From: Haliscomenobacter sp033763495
GTDB lineage: Bacteria > Bacteroidota > Bacteroidia > Chitinophagales > Saprospiraceae
Assembly: GCF_033763495.1 (NCBI RefSeq)
Contig: NZ_JANRKL010000187.1
Coordinates: 1 to 64,000 of the forward strand
DNA: 64,000 bases
Direction of reading: 5' to 3'
Part shown: positions 35,081-43,689 of the stretch, in pieces
How positions within the stretch are numbered: position 1 is the first letter of the stretch
Layout: every line of letters starts with the position of its first letter
The notes under the pieces: generated by a model
Databases searched by the model: none
What the model was told of the DNA's origin: nothing
Seen by the model: only the letters and a program-made list of their open reading frames with translations
Made by a program: the position numbers and the translations under genes

Positions 35081-36414
35081 ACTTGCAGGTTTTCAACGAG
35101 ATGGGGAATGTATTTTTCCAATTCCATCACGATATGGCGGCAGGCGGCATCTTTGTCTTCCCAACTGGCCACAGGGTTTTGTTTCCGGGGCAAGATGAAT
35201 TTAGACTTGGCAAACACTGCGTTTTCCCAGGTGCAGGCGCGCACGAGAATGGGGATGATGTAGGCCTTTCCTTCCCGGTTGCGCTGCAAGGCTTGCCGCA
35301 ATTGTTCTTCATACAGTTTGTCACTCGCCAAAAAATCGGCACTAACCAGTAGCAAGATCAGGTTAGCCTGATCCAGTTGTTGGCGGATGCGTTCGTCTAC
35401 TTCCTCTCCTGCACTGATCATGGATTCGTCCCAGGTTTGAATGCCTTCAGCACGTTTCAGCACGGAAAGGTGTTTGTCGAGCATGGTTTTGTAGGCTTCA
35501 TCGGCCCGGTCGTAGAGGTACATGGCCCGAATGGGGGCAGCTATTTCGGGCAGGTCTTCGTCTTTTTGGGTTTCCCAGCGACGGCTCAGTTCTTGTACAA
35601 AGGCCAGAGGCTCTTCAGGCAAGAACTCCATTTTGTACTGCTTTTCGTAAAATACCATCGCGCCTCGGGAGAGGGGCTGGCTGCCATTGGGCACAATCAC
35701 TGGTGCACTGATTTCCTCTTTTTGGAAAATCTTTTTGGGCAAAATACGCAGGTGCCAATGCTCAAAATCGAAGCCAAAAAACAGCACCACTTTGTCTTCC
35801 TTGAATTCTTTCAAAATGGCGTTGGGAATGGCATTGTTGTGCTGGATGATATCTTCAATGAATTTCAAGCGATCCCTTTCGCTGAGCACCAAAGAGGCGG
35901 GATCCCCTACCGACCCAAAGAGGTTGTAAAGCATCGGGCAATCACCGCTGGGGTCTTCAATTTGCAGGTCGGCTTCTTCCTTACTGCGTTCTTTCTGCAG
36001 GCTGTAATGGGCAGTGCGGTAGTCTTTTCCCAAGCCCAACCAGGCTTTTTCCAACAAGGTATCTGGAGCAGTATTGATGATCAAAGGGAAAGGCAGGTCG
36101 GCGATGGTTTTTAACAAAGCATTGGGTTGTTTGGCTTGCTCGCGGTAAAAACGCTCTACTTCTTGTTGTAGCTTAATGGCTGACTTGTAGAAAGACAAAT
36201 ATTCTGTCGCTACGTACAAAAGACTGCCCGTTTCACTTTCTTCCAGGGGGTGCTGGTCGCGACGGAGTTGGTCCGCGAGTTCAATTGCCAACCATTCGGT
36301 ATATGGGCGAGTGGTTCCGTTTTTGGTCAGTGTAGATGCTCCTGCCCCAAGCAGTAAGAGGCATTTGCCTTTACGTATAGAGAAAAGGAGTTCATTCCAT
36401 TGTTCGTTCGTCAT
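35077..36414 (-). CDS. SIR2-like and TIR fusion protein
   Basis: A 445-residue predicted NAD-targeting effector. Residues 10-235 are SIR2-like: LLLGAGAS (21-27), LIINTAPDTLLEKA (around 118) and FFGFDFEHW. The position that is normally LHGS reads LFGS, with F166 in place of the usual catalytic histidine. Residues 296-400 are a TIR domain (AMYLYDRADEAY, then WDESMISAGEE, ILLLVSADFLAS and LYEEQL, whose E369/E370 is the likely catalytic glutamate). It is the first gene of the operon and overlaps the STAND start by four bases. The TIR half is the probable active NADase; the SIR2 half may only bind nucleotide. Confidence 0.85.
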   Translation of the reverse strand: MTNEQWNELLFSIRKGKCLLLLGAGASTLTKNGTTRPYTEWLAIELADQLRRDQHPLEESETGSLLYVATEYLSFYKSAIKLQQEVERFYREQAKQPNALLKTIADLPFPLIINTAPDTLLEKAWLGLGKDYRTAHYSLQKERSKEEADLQIEDPSGDCPMLYNLFGSVGDPASLVLSERDRLKFIEDIIQHNNAIPNAILKEFKEDKVVLFFGFDFEHWHLRILPKKIFQKEEISAPVIVPNGSQPLSRGAMVFYEKQYKMEFLPEEPLAFVQELSRRWETQKDEDLPEIAAPIRAMYLYDRADEAYKTMLDKHLSVLKRAEGIQTWDESMISAGEEVDERIRQQLDQANLILLLVSADFLASDKLYEEQLRQALQRNREGKAYIIPILVRACTWENAVFAKSKFILPRKQNPVASWEDKDAACRHIVMELEKYIPHLVENLQV

Positions 36415-36956
36415 TTTTATTCAATCAATTGTATACGTAAATATAAAAAATTTAGGTTGGGAGGTTATACTACAAGATTTTTCAATGTCATCTGTTAAGG
36501 TAACAATTATAATAGAATCTAAAGATATTTCGAAATTGGTTTGATAATATTTGTATCTCTCTGTCACGATTTTTCATAGCACTTCGAAGAGAAACTTTTG
36601 ACAATACGCAAATAACTATTTAGATATCAAAAATATCCGTATCAAAAAACAAGAGCTAGGGGATTCTGTCAACGCTAAACTGTTAGAGTGGTCGCAAGGT
36701 AGCGAATCACGGATTGAATGATTCAATTCAAGCTCATCCCACAAAACCCTCGTTTCATGAAACTGCAACGCCTCTCCCCTACCCGCTCCTAACTCCGTGT
36801 AAAAAAGTCTCAAAAACTGGTTTCAATAAACTAAGTTTCAGATATTGCCCTTTCAATCGTCTTTTGGGGAAATAGGAATATCGGATAAAATAAATAACTC
36901 TTGTAGACCTGGAAGACAGCCTTTCCGCATTCAGAGCCTGCAAAAAAAGCACCAAA
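36415..36956. other. Intergenic region between divergent genes
   Basis: This region of about 540 nt lies between the SIR2-TIR operon and the 82-residue gene. It is AT-rich near the operon start, as expected for its promoter. No perfect TTTG / TAnnTTTG pair is visible on the minus strand; TACAATTG at 36426-36433 is a near match. It also contains the gene fragment described at 36602-36721. I see no RNA gene. Confidence 0.5.
36602..36721 (+). pseudogene. Gene 3' fragment, copy A
   Basis: An open frame without a start that ends KKQELGDSVNAKLLEWSQG..., then a stop at 36719-36721. About 75 bp (36642-36717) are repeated with few changes at 37348-37425. The conserved coding frame in both copies shows that these are 3' ends of the same small gene family rather than random repeats. 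The family is not recognised. Confidence 0.5.
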
Positions 36957-37205
36957 ATGGAAGATCAAAAGGAAATTTCACCCTACATCGTGGAAATGAT
37001 TGTCGAGTGCATCCGCCGCGAGCAAAAGCGGGTAACGCTGGAAGAAAGCAAAAAACAGGCAGTCATGCTGGTGACTATGGCTGAACAAACTGAGGACTGG
37101 AAAAAACTGACTGAGCAGGAGCAAAATGCATTCATCGAAGGGGCATATGCTTTGTATAACATGAAAAAAGAGTTTGAACTTTATTTAGGGCCACTTGAAA
37201 AATAG
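36957..37205 (+). CDS. Hypothetical 82-residue helical protein
   Basis: Not recognised. The sequence is strongly helical and charged (IVEMIVECIRREQKRVTLEESKKQAVMLV, given here as the span from residue 10 to 38, then LTEQEQNAFIEGAYALYNMKKEFELYLG). It has no signal peptide or membrane helix. The frame is convincing because of clean codon use and a good ATG. It stands alone between two copies of a gene fragment (36602-36721 and 37220-37417), so it may have been inserted into, or duplicated with, that locus. Confidence 0.6.
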   Translation: MEDQKEISPYIVEMIVECIRREQKRVTLEESKKQAVMLVTMAEQTEDWKKLTEQEQNAFIEGAYALYNMKKEFELYLGPLEK

Positions 37206-37219
37206 GCGTGCATTGTTGA

Positions 37220-37417
37220 TCGAACCAAAGCCGGGTAAGTGCTGCCCATGCCAAAGGCCAGGTAGATGGCCGCCCCAAAGGGCTTCCTCAAAAAGCCGGA
37301 GACAAGTTTAACGAAGCAACCACTACTATTTCCTATCGAGTGCCAGTGTCAAAAAAACAAGAGTTAAGGGATTATGTCAACGCTAAACTGGCGGAGTGGT
37401 CGCAAGGTAACGAATGA
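37220..37417 (+). pseudogene. Gene 3' fragment, copy B
   Basis: An open frame of about 65 codons without a start. It contains KGQVDGRPKGLPQKAGDKF, then TTTISYRVPVSKKQELRD and YVNAKLAEWSQGNE, before TGA at 37415-37417. The C-terminal third repeats copy A. The ISYRVP...KKQELR pattern is reminiscent of a ribbon-helix-helix or antitoxin-like protein, but I cannot name the family. The 5' end is lost behind an in-frame stop. Confidence 0.5.
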
Positions 37418-37476
37418 CGGATTGATATTGACTCGTTGCTTTTGAGCCCAACCATTCAACCAGCACTGAATCGGTT

Positions 37477-38928
37477 TCAGACCTTTTCCAACTCCCCCAT
37501 AACCCATTCCATCCATACTTCTTTAAGCACTTTCAAGTCCTTCCAATCCGAGTGTAGCCCCTCAAAAAACTGTTTTCGATCCGGGGCCAGGTGCAAGCCC
37601 AGTCGGTACCAATGAAGTGCCGTGTCCAGGAGTCCCTGGGCTAGCGCCAGGTGTCCCAGGTTCATGGCAGGCAAAAAATTACTTTCGTCCCAGAGTGTCC
37701 AGGCCTTGAGTAGCGCCGTTTCGGCCAATTCAAAACGCTCGATCGACAAATAAATACAACCGATGGAGTTCCAAACATCGGGATCATCTGGCGTCAGTTC
37801 CAGTACCCCCTCGTAATGTCTCAGTGCGGAATCAAAGTCCCGCTGTAAAAAATAAAAAGACCCCAGCATATAGCGGGTAATAAAATCGTTGGGTTGGGTT
37901 TCGAGTCGTTTTTCGTACATAGCGATCGCCCGAGGCAGGTCGCCCAGGTCGTAGTACACATCCCCCAGATTGCGGGCTAAGTCGGGGTAATCCGGGGCGA
38001 TGTTCAACAAATGCTCAAAACACTTGAGGGCCTCCAGTGGGCGTTCCAGGCGCAGATAAAGCTCTCCCAGGTGACTATACGGCGAAGCAAAATCAGGTTG
38101 GAGCAAAATGGCCCGTTCATTGGCGGCAATGGCGGCGGGGAGGTCACCCAATTGCGCCTGGATCAGCCCGATGTTGGAATGCGCCAAGGCATAATCCGGG
38201 CGAAGTTTCACGGATCTTTGCAGTTGTTCCAGGGCCTCCTGGAAGCTGCCCATTTTAGCCAGGGTAGTGCCCAGCATGTTACAGACTTCGGCATCGAGAG
38301 GATCAATCGCCAGACATTGCTGCAATACCTGGATGGCTTCGGCGTGGCGTTCCAGTTCGATCAAGGCAGCTCCAAGGTGGTGGTAGGTTTCGGCAGCGGT
38401 CGGATTGAGTTCCAGGGCGCGTTGGTAATGCGGAATGGCCTCCGCGAAACGCCCCATCAACATCAGTACATTGCCCAAATTGTTGTAGGTAGCCGTAGCC
38501 TCGGGCGCCTGTTGCAGGATTTGCTCGTACCGTTCGATCGCCTCGTCAAACCTTTCAAGGATGGCCAGCATGTTGGCAGAATTGTGGTAGGCTGCAAGAT
38601 CGGCAGGATTCAGGCGGATGGCCTCCTGGTAGCAGTTGGCCGCCTCGGTGAACTGTTCCAGGTGCATGTAGGCGAGTCCCAGGGAGTTGTAAGCTTCGGG
38701 AAAATCGGGCTTCAAGGATAGTCCGTGCTGGATGCTGCGGATGGCCTCGGCGTAGCGGTTCAAGTGGATTAGGGAAACGCCCAGGCTAAGGAAAAATTGA
38801 GGGTTGAGTGGATCCATTTGAATGGCCCGCTCAAAGTGGTCAATGGCAATGGCATGCTCGTCGGCGTTGGCTTTCGACTGGCCTTGTTGGTGGTAGTATT
38901 CCGCGTCGGTTTGGGAGGAATCGTTCAT
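37477..38928 (-). CDS. TPR-repeat protein
   Basis: A 483-residue protein made almost wholly of tetratricopeptide repeats (about 13 units of 34 residues). Examples are AYNSLGLAYMHLEQFTEAANCYQEAI and the canonical A..NLG....LG...EAI..YE.AL pattern throughout. It has no signal peptide, so it is probably a cytoplasmic scaffold. The last 60 residues depart from the TPR consensus and are rich in Trp and Leu. It has no operon partner; repeated intergenic DNA lies upstream. No specific function can be given. Confidence 0.85.
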   Translation of the reverse strand: MNDSSQTDAEYYHQQGQSKANADEHAIAIDHFERAIQMDPLNPQFFLSLGVSLIHLNRYAEAIRSIQHGLSLKPDFPEAYNSLGLAYMHLEQFTEAANCYQEAIRLNPADLAAYHNSANMLAILERFDEAIERYEQILQQAPEATATYNNLGNVLMLMGRFAEAIPHYQRALELNPTAAETYHHLGAALIELERHAEAIQVLQQCLAIDPLDAEVCNMLGTTLAKMGSFQEALEQLQRSVKLRPDYALAHSNIGLIQAQLGDLPAAIAANERAILLQPDFASPYSHLGELYLRLERPLEALKCFEHLLNIAPDYPDLARNLGDVYYDLGDLPRAIAMYEKRLETQPNDFITRYMLGSFYFLQRDFDSALRHYEGVLELTPDDPDVWNSIGCIYLSIERFELAETALLKAWTLWDESNFLPAMNLGHLALAQGLLDTALHWYRLGLHLAPDRKQFFEGLHSDWKDLKVLKEVWMEWVMGELEKV

Positions 38929-39068
38929 GGGGATGAAAATAAGGGGATTTTGGGGAATTGGGTAGTGTTGGTGTTTCTTCTTGTTTAGGCGTTTGATTTT
39001 TGGAAGGGGAAGGGGGCAAAAGCGGGGATTTTTTAGGAGAAAAGAGAGGTTCGAAGTTAGGCCGATGG

Positions 39069-39282
39069 GCAGCTTTGCTGCGTTTTATTTTTGAACCACC
39101 TTAGGAACTGAAGGGGCTTGAGGGACACTGAAGGAGGCCAAAAGTGGCTTTTTTTTTAGCACAAAGGATAAAAGTAGAGGGCGCGGAGAACACAAAGTTA
39201 GGCGTTGACGGGGGCAGCTTCGCTGCGTTTTTTTTGAACCACCTTAGAAACTGAAGGGACTTGAGGGACACTGAAGGAGGCC
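39069..39282. repeat. Two copies of a terminator-like intergenic repeat
   Basis: Each copy has a hairpin GCAGC-TTT/TTC-GCTGC followed by a T-run (39069-39092 and 39214-39235). A conserved segment beginning GAACCACCTTAG and ending ACACTGAAGGAGGCC follows (39093-39139 and 39236-39282). The 375-nt gap between the TPR gene and the antitoxin-like gene contains little else. Relatives of the second half occur near 43.55, 43.65 and 63.9 kb. Confidence 0.7.
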
Positions 39283-39303
39283 AATTTCTTTGTTATAAAA
39301 TGA

Positions 39304-39534
39304 TCATTGGTCCCAATCTTCATTCAACACATCCTCCAAAGAATAAACAGCTCCGTCTTCAATGTCTTGATTGGCAATTAGCGCTCTTTTCTTTAACTCA
39401 TCAGGAGAAATGATCGAGAGGTTTTCAATCGGTTTAACATTATCCATTATTTCTTTGACCTGGGACAACACGGAAGTATCGTTGAGTTGTACCAACCATT
39501 CAATCAATTTTAGTTTTTCTGTGTGGATGTTCAT
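39304..39534 (-). CDS. Antitoxin-like small protein, orphan
   Basis: A 76-residue acidic protein. The N-terminal helix is KLKLIEWLVQLNDTSVLSQV; further on it has ISPDELKKRALIA and an acidic tail YSLEDVLNEDW. This layout (KLxLIxWLxxLxD, then a degenerate motif ending SxEDVxxxxW) is that of Bacteroidota antitoxins paired with ParE/RelE toxins. No toxin gene follows downstream, where only repeats are found, so it is an orphan or the toxin has been lost. The assignment is by pattern only. Confidence 0.6.
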   Translation of the reverse strand: MNIHTEKLKLIEWLVQLNDTSVLSQVKEIMDNVKPIENLSIISPDELKKRALIANQDIEDGAVYSLEDVLNEDWDQ

Positions 39535-39579
39535 TGAACGATCAATTTTTTTCGAAAATAAGCCAAATAAGTCAACAAT

Positions 39580-40437
39580 TCAAGGCCAATTCTTCTTCTG
39601 CTTGTAGAACCTTTTCTGCTTCGCCTCCGCAATTTGCAGCTTAAAATTCTCGCTAGTCACCACTTTTTTCCCGATACTTTCCTCAAAAGCAGCTAAGGCC
39701 TTACCAGCAGCCGTACCCCCTTTGAGCGCCGCGTCCTTGTTTTCATCAAAGCCCTGCGCATCAGCCTTCAGCGCTTCGATGCGGGTCCCCGCCTCCCCTA
39801 GCATGGTGAAGATCAGTTCCAGGTTGGTCATGTGATCGCGTAGATTTTCGCGATTTAGCCCCTTCAATTGTTTGTGTTCAGTGGGGTTCAGGCCAAAAGT
39901 TGCTTTGCTGATTTCGGCAGTGAGGATAGCGTGTTCCTTATCTTTCTGTACTCCTCGGTTGCTCCATTCCTCGGTTAATTGGGTGGGGATAGCGATCGAC
40001 TGCATGCGCCGTTCAATCGCTTCTTCACTGTAGCCCAGATCACTGTAGTATTGGCGGGCACGTACAGCGACCAGTTCCGGGTTTTCGATCTCCTGCATGC
40101 GCTCGTAACCGACTTTGGCCAGCCACTGTTTGTAGGGTTCGGCTTTGGGAGAAGGGATGGATTGGATGATGCGGAAATAGGTTTCCGTATTGGCGCATTC
40201 CGTTTCCTGGGTGTCACCATCCGAGTCCGTCATTTTGAAGTGTCGACAATTTGTCGACAGATCAATCCCAGTATTTTCTAGTTCTCGTTTTTTCAGTCTA
40301 TCCCAGTATTCAAGAGGGTTTACACTTTCCGTCAGCAACTCGATGACGTCCAGCACGGCAAACCACCATTCATCCTGGTGCCAGTTGCGGCGGATTTCTT
40401 TTTCCTGAAAAATGATGAGTTTATGTTGCTGTTCCAT
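39580..40437 (-). CDS. Bro-N domain (antirepressor-like) protein
   Basis: A 285-residue protein. The N terminus (KLIIFQEKEIRRNWHQDEWWFAVLDVIELL, spanning residues 6-35) matches the Bro-N / phage antirepressor domain. The middle (PYKQWLAKVGYERMQEIENPEL, residues about 103-124) and the ARQYYSDLGYSEEAIERRM stretch are those of the chromosomal DinD-like group. The C-terminal 100 residues are helical. Such proteins are often phage or mobile-element derived; here no other phage genes adjoin. It may act as a DNA-binding regulator. Confidence 0.7.
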   Translation of the reverse strand: MEQQHKLIIFQEKEIRRNWHQDEWWFAVLDVIELLTESVNPLEYWDRLKKRELENTGIDLSTNCRHFKMTDSDGDTQETECANTETYFRIIQSIPSPKAEPYKQWLAKVGYERMQEIENPELVAVRARQYYSDLGYSEEAIERRMQSIAIPTQLTEEWSNRGVQKDKEHAILTAEISKATFGLNPTEHKQLKGLNRENLRDHMTNLELIFTMLGEAGTRIEALKADAQGFDENKDAALKGGTAAGKALAAFEESIGKKVVTSENFKLQIAEAKQKRFYKQKKNWP

Positions 40438-40888
40438 TGGGTGGATTTGTCACACAAAATAATTAATTTAATTCAAAATAAACACAAAATGATAAATATT
40501 TTGAGGCTAAACCTCTCCCTTTTACAGAATCATTTACGCATTGATTACATTGACTCCATTGATAGCATTGACGGCATTGGTTCCATTGACTGGCTATTGA
40601 GATGTCAGGAGGAGCCTAAAGGGACATTTTTTAGCACAAAGGACGCAAAGGCAGCACAAGGGACACAAAGGTGAGACGTTGACGGGGCACTGAGTCAAAA
40701 GGGCGGGAAAGTCAGCGACTAGAAACTTGGGGGTAGATCTACACTAGCAGGGTTAGGCTTTTAACTGGAGGCAGAGGCAAAGAAATTTATGCAGCTTTAG
40801 CACTAATTTGCCCCAACAAATCCGCTGCCATTTCTGGAAGCCTCAGGAAGCAAAAGTGGGGGGGGTGCCCGGTCAATTTTGGTTAATT
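40438..40888. other. Intergenic region with micro-repeats
   Basis: This 451-nt region lies between the Bro-N and XisI-like genes. It holds six imperfect copies of a CATTGAC/CATTGAT unit within 40535-40590. A segment about GCACAAAGGACGCAAAGG (40630-40670) resembles the DNA at 39158-39200. I see no gene or RNA. Confidence 0.55.
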
Positions 40889-41233
40889 TTACGCCAAAGC
40901 CTGCCTCATGTATTCAGGCTGAAACGCAATCACAATATCAGCAGGATTTACACCTCTTAACACGAGTTCTCGATCAACCAATATTTCCGTATTGTTCAAT
41001 TGCAACCAAATTTCCCCAGTTGGCTTTATATCGAAGTGCAAGAGCACCAAGTGTACAAATTTATATTTGACCCAGCCCAAACGCACCAATTGAAAGTGAT
41101 TGCGCTTGGTATCTGAAATAACCTGGTACTCTAGGTGTTGTGCAGAGGCATTGTTGCGCTTTGCAGCAAGTTCTTCAAGGTATTGATAGATGATTTCTTG
41201 GTATTTGATGATTTTTTCGTCTATAGCATCCAT
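40889..41233 (-). CDS. XisI-family protein, orphan
   Basis: A 114-residue protein matching the XisI family, known from the cyanobacterial fdxN-element excision factor. Recognisable segments are IIYQYLEELA, VISDTKRNHFQLVRLGW, HFDIKPTGEIWLQLNNTE and LVLRGVNPADIVIAFQPEYMR. The family is normally encoded beside xisH, a nuclease-fold partner, and XisH/XisI pairs are widespread outside nitrogen fixers. No xisH is visible next to this gene. The function is unknown. Confidence 0.75.
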   Translation of the reverse strand: MDAIDEKIIKYQEIIYQYLEELAAKRNNASAQHLEYQVISDTKRNHFQLVRLGWVKYKFVHLVLLHFDIKPTGEIWLQLNNTEILVDRELVLRGVNPADIVIAFQPEYMRQALA

Positions 41234-41363
41234 TTTTCAATTGTTTTGGTCAACGAATTGTAGATCAATAGCTTGATCTGGTTTTTTTCAATAGAAAGGC
41301 GTACTCTTTGGCGCAAAAAATGGGTTTCATATTATACATTTTAAGTGAAGGTGAAGTTTCACT

Positions 41364-42359
41364 TCATTCTTTTTCTAGCAATACTTCAATCTCTGCAATA
41401 CTCCGATTCGTGATCTGAGCAATTTGGGCTTTATCCAGTCCCAGGTTGTGCATATTTAGGACACTTTGCACAAAGGTTTTACGCTCGTTTTCCAATGTGG
41501 CCAAAGCTTCCTCTTTTAGGGTACGTTCCTGCTCTGCTCTTTGTTTTTCCTGTTCTGCTCTTTGTTTTTCCTGCTCAGTCCGCTTTTGTTCTTCTTCCAA
41601 TTTAGCTTCATATTCAGCCCGCGCTTCCTGATAACCTTCCTGTTGAGCAGTATCCAAGGAGTTTTTCAGATCGTTGTAATATTTCAAGCTGTCTTCGTAT
41701 TTGGCTTTTTCCTCTTTGCTTAAGGCGGTGTATGAGGCTACTTTGAACAGCTTCTGAAATACCCGCTCTTGAATTCTTTCGGGAATATGATCCAGTTTGT
41801 GCAGATTCTTGATTACATACAACCATTTGTCAAAATTGCTTTCCAGCTCATGTTCTTTCTTGGAAAAGTTGGGCATCTGTAAGGTTACGAAGGTCAATTT
41901 GTCATAAAACACCTTGTAACGTTCTATGTCCATCATCTTATTTTTGCTTACTACTATTTTGTCATTATTGTCTTCATCCATGATGAAGTCCAGGATAGCG
42001 ATCACATAAATCGCTTTGAGTTGGTAATCCCAATCTCCCTTCTGACCTTGCTCCTGAACCGAAAAACTGCTGTAATACAGCATCCTGTCTTTGAAAAAAG
42101 CCTGTTTGGCCTTCTGTAATTCGACCGTAAATTTCTCACCCTCCTCGTTTTCGCAATACAGATCAAAAACGACCTTGCGATCCAGGTCGTCACTGCCTAA
42201 ACGGTCGTTTTTTTTGAACACCAAATCACTGATGTGTTGGTTTTGAGTAGCCAATAATTCATTCAAAAAATCGATGAGCAAGTCTTTGTTTTGCTCTTCG
42301 CCAAAGATTTTCTTAAAACCAAAATCAGTAAAAGGATTGATGAATAATGGCTCGTTCAT
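41364..42359 (-). CDS. Rpn-type PD-(D/E)XK nuclease family protein
   Basis: A 331-residue protein of the recombination-promoting nuclease / PD-(D/E)XK transposase-like group. It begins with FINPFTDFGFKKIFGEEQNKDLLIDFLNELL (residues 5-35), the family hallmark. KVVFDLYCENEEGEKFTVELQKA carries the D..E.QK nuclease residues near 65-83. The C-terminal 100 residues are a coiled coil with near-identical heptads (EQEKQRAEQEKQRAEQER), then a helix-turn-helix-like end (GLDKAQIAQITNRSIAEIEVLL, about 305-326). It is probably a stand-alone element-derived gene. Confidence 0.82.
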   Translation of the reverse strand: MNEPLFINPFTDFGFKKIFGEEQNKDLLIDFLNELLATQNQHISDLVFKKNDRLGSDDLDRKVVFDLYCENEEGEKFTVELQKAKQAFFKDRMLYYSSFSVQEQGQKGDWDYQLKAIYVIAILDFIMDEDNNDKIVVSKNKMMDIERYKVFYDKLTFVTLQMPNFSKKEHELESNFDKWLYVIKNLHKLDHIPERIQERVFQKLFKVASYTALSKEEKAKYEDSLKYYNDLKNSLDTAQQEGYQEARAEYEAKLEEEQKRTEQEKQRAEQEKQRAEQERTLKEEALATLENERKTFVQSVLNMHNLGLDKAQIAQITNRSIAEIEVLLEKE

Positions 42360-42523
42360 AAAAACTAGCTTTTGTTGACAAAGTTAAGGCTTTTTTGCAG
42401 CTTAATCCAATTTTTTGTTGGGCATTTTAAAGTAGAATTGTCACATGCACATGAGCATATTTTTTCATTCGCTCCGATTTTTGTAATCAAGTAAATCATT
42501 CAATTCATTCCATCGATCAAGGG

Positions 42524-42730
42524 TCAAACCGTTGTGGCCACACACAAATCCCGCAGCGCGTCGCTCGTCTCTTCGTCCAACAACTCGCCCCAGGTCAATA
42601 AGTAGCGCAAAGCCAGGCCACGTTTGCGGCGGGTCGGCTTGAGGAGGCCAGTTCGCCAGCGGTTGGCCAGGTGTTCAGCCCCCTGGATCTGGCGCAGCAG
42701 GCTCATTTGGTTTTCATCATCAAATTTCAT
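42524..42730 (-). CDS. Hypothetical 68-residue protein
   Basis: Not recognised. Composition is basic in the middle (KPTRRKRG) and acidic at the end (LLDEETSDALRDL), without signal peptide or membrane helix. It follows the 215-residue gene at 68 nt in the same direction and may share its transcript. Codon use matches that of the neighbours, but evidence for expression is only the open frame and ATG. Confidence 0.45.
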   Translation of the reverse strand: MKFDDENQMSLLRQIQGAEHLANRWRTGLLKPTRRKRGLALRYLLTWGELLDEETSDALRDLCVATTV

Positions 42731-42798
42731 GGATCAGGATTGTGAAGGTATTTGGAATGCTATCGGGTGCTCGGTTCCCGATAGCCTGGAATAACCGC

Positions 42799-43446
42799 CT
42801 AAGCCGCTGCCGGCAACTCTGTAGCCGGTTCAGCCACACTCACTTGCGGGCAGGACTCCGCCGGCGGGTTATAGTTGTAGCTCAGAATCGGTTCCGCGTC
42901 GCCGGTGAGGGTATCTTCTCTCCATAGCGGCATCCCTTTAAAAACCGACTCCTGCCTTGCGATCGCCTCGGCGCTCAGGCGTTTGAAACTAAACTCTGCG
43001 ATAAAAAAGCGGCTGTTTTTAGCCTCGGGGGCCTTGCTGGTGCGTTCGACGGGAGTGATCGTCAATTCGATTTGGCAGAGGTTGACCTGGTCATAAAAAA
43101 TCTCCTCGTTGAGGCCCATCAGGTTGTCGACACTGTAGCCGTGCAGCAGCAGGTTGCAGACCTGGTTGCCCTGGTTGAGGAAAAAAAGTTCCGCCCAGCG
43201 CTTGGTACTTTGGCCCAGGATGCTGTCGCGGAAAATCCGGAAAGCGATCGGAATGAGGGTCAAAGATTCTTTGGGTTTGGTGATGGGGGTCTCCCCTTTC
43301 AGATTGAACATGCCCCGGCTGGCATCGAAGCGGTACTGGCGGGGGCGGCCGGGCAGGTAAGCGATGGGCGCGACCTCCGCAGTTTCGGCGTTGAACAGTT
43401 GGTCAATACCAGTTGCATTTAACGGCAATAAGGTTGCTGTTTTCAT
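42799..43446 (-). CDS. Hypothetical 215-residue protein
   Basis: Not recognised. The protein is a mixed alpha/beta chain with DASRGMFNLKGETPITKPKE near 40-60 and a central FRDSILGQSTKRWAELFFLN. A low-complexity C-terminal tail is rich in Pro, Ala and Glu. The RDSILGQ..K.WAELFFLN stretch gives the impression of a plasmid- or element-associated protein family of Bacteroidota, but I cannot name it. It stands in a run of small minus-strand genes (42524-44427) separated by repeats. Confidence 0.6.
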   Translation of the reverse strand: MKTATLLPLNATGIDQLFNAETAEVAPIAYLPGRPRQYRFDASRGMFNLKGETPITKPKESLTLIPIAFRIFRDSILGQSTKRWAELFFLNQGNQVCNLLLHGYSVDNLMGLNEEIFYDQVNLCQIELTITPVERTSKAPEAKNSRFFIAEFSFKRLSAEAIARQESVFKGMPLWREDTLTGDAEPILSYNYNPPAESCPQVSVAEPATELPAAA

Positions 43447-43517
43447 TGTTTTTACGGTTTTATAAGTGAGAAAATGTAGACTGAGTAAAAGGAAATTAAA
43501 AAGTGGTTATGAAGAAG

Positions 43518-43689
43518 GGCTACCTGACGGTAGCCATTGATTTATGAACCACCTAAGGCACCTAAGGGGCATCTTAGGGGGTATTAGCTGAAAGGTGTTT
43601 AGGGGCTAAGCTGAAATGAGGGGCTACCTGACGGTAGCCAGAGGGTTTGTGAACCACCTTAGGCACCTGAGAGCACCTTAGGGGGATTA
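43518..43689. repeat. Tandem 104-bp intergenic repeat, two copies
   Basis: Each copy opens with the hairpin GGCTACC-TGAC-GGTAGCC (43518-43535 and 43622-43639). A segment beginning GAACCACCT and ending TTAGGGGG follows (43546-43581 and 43651-43687). The second copy runs into the 3' end of the 76-residue gene and supplies its last codons. The second half belongs to the dispersed GAACCACCT family also seen near 39.1, 39.2 and 63.9 kb. Confidence 0.75.
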
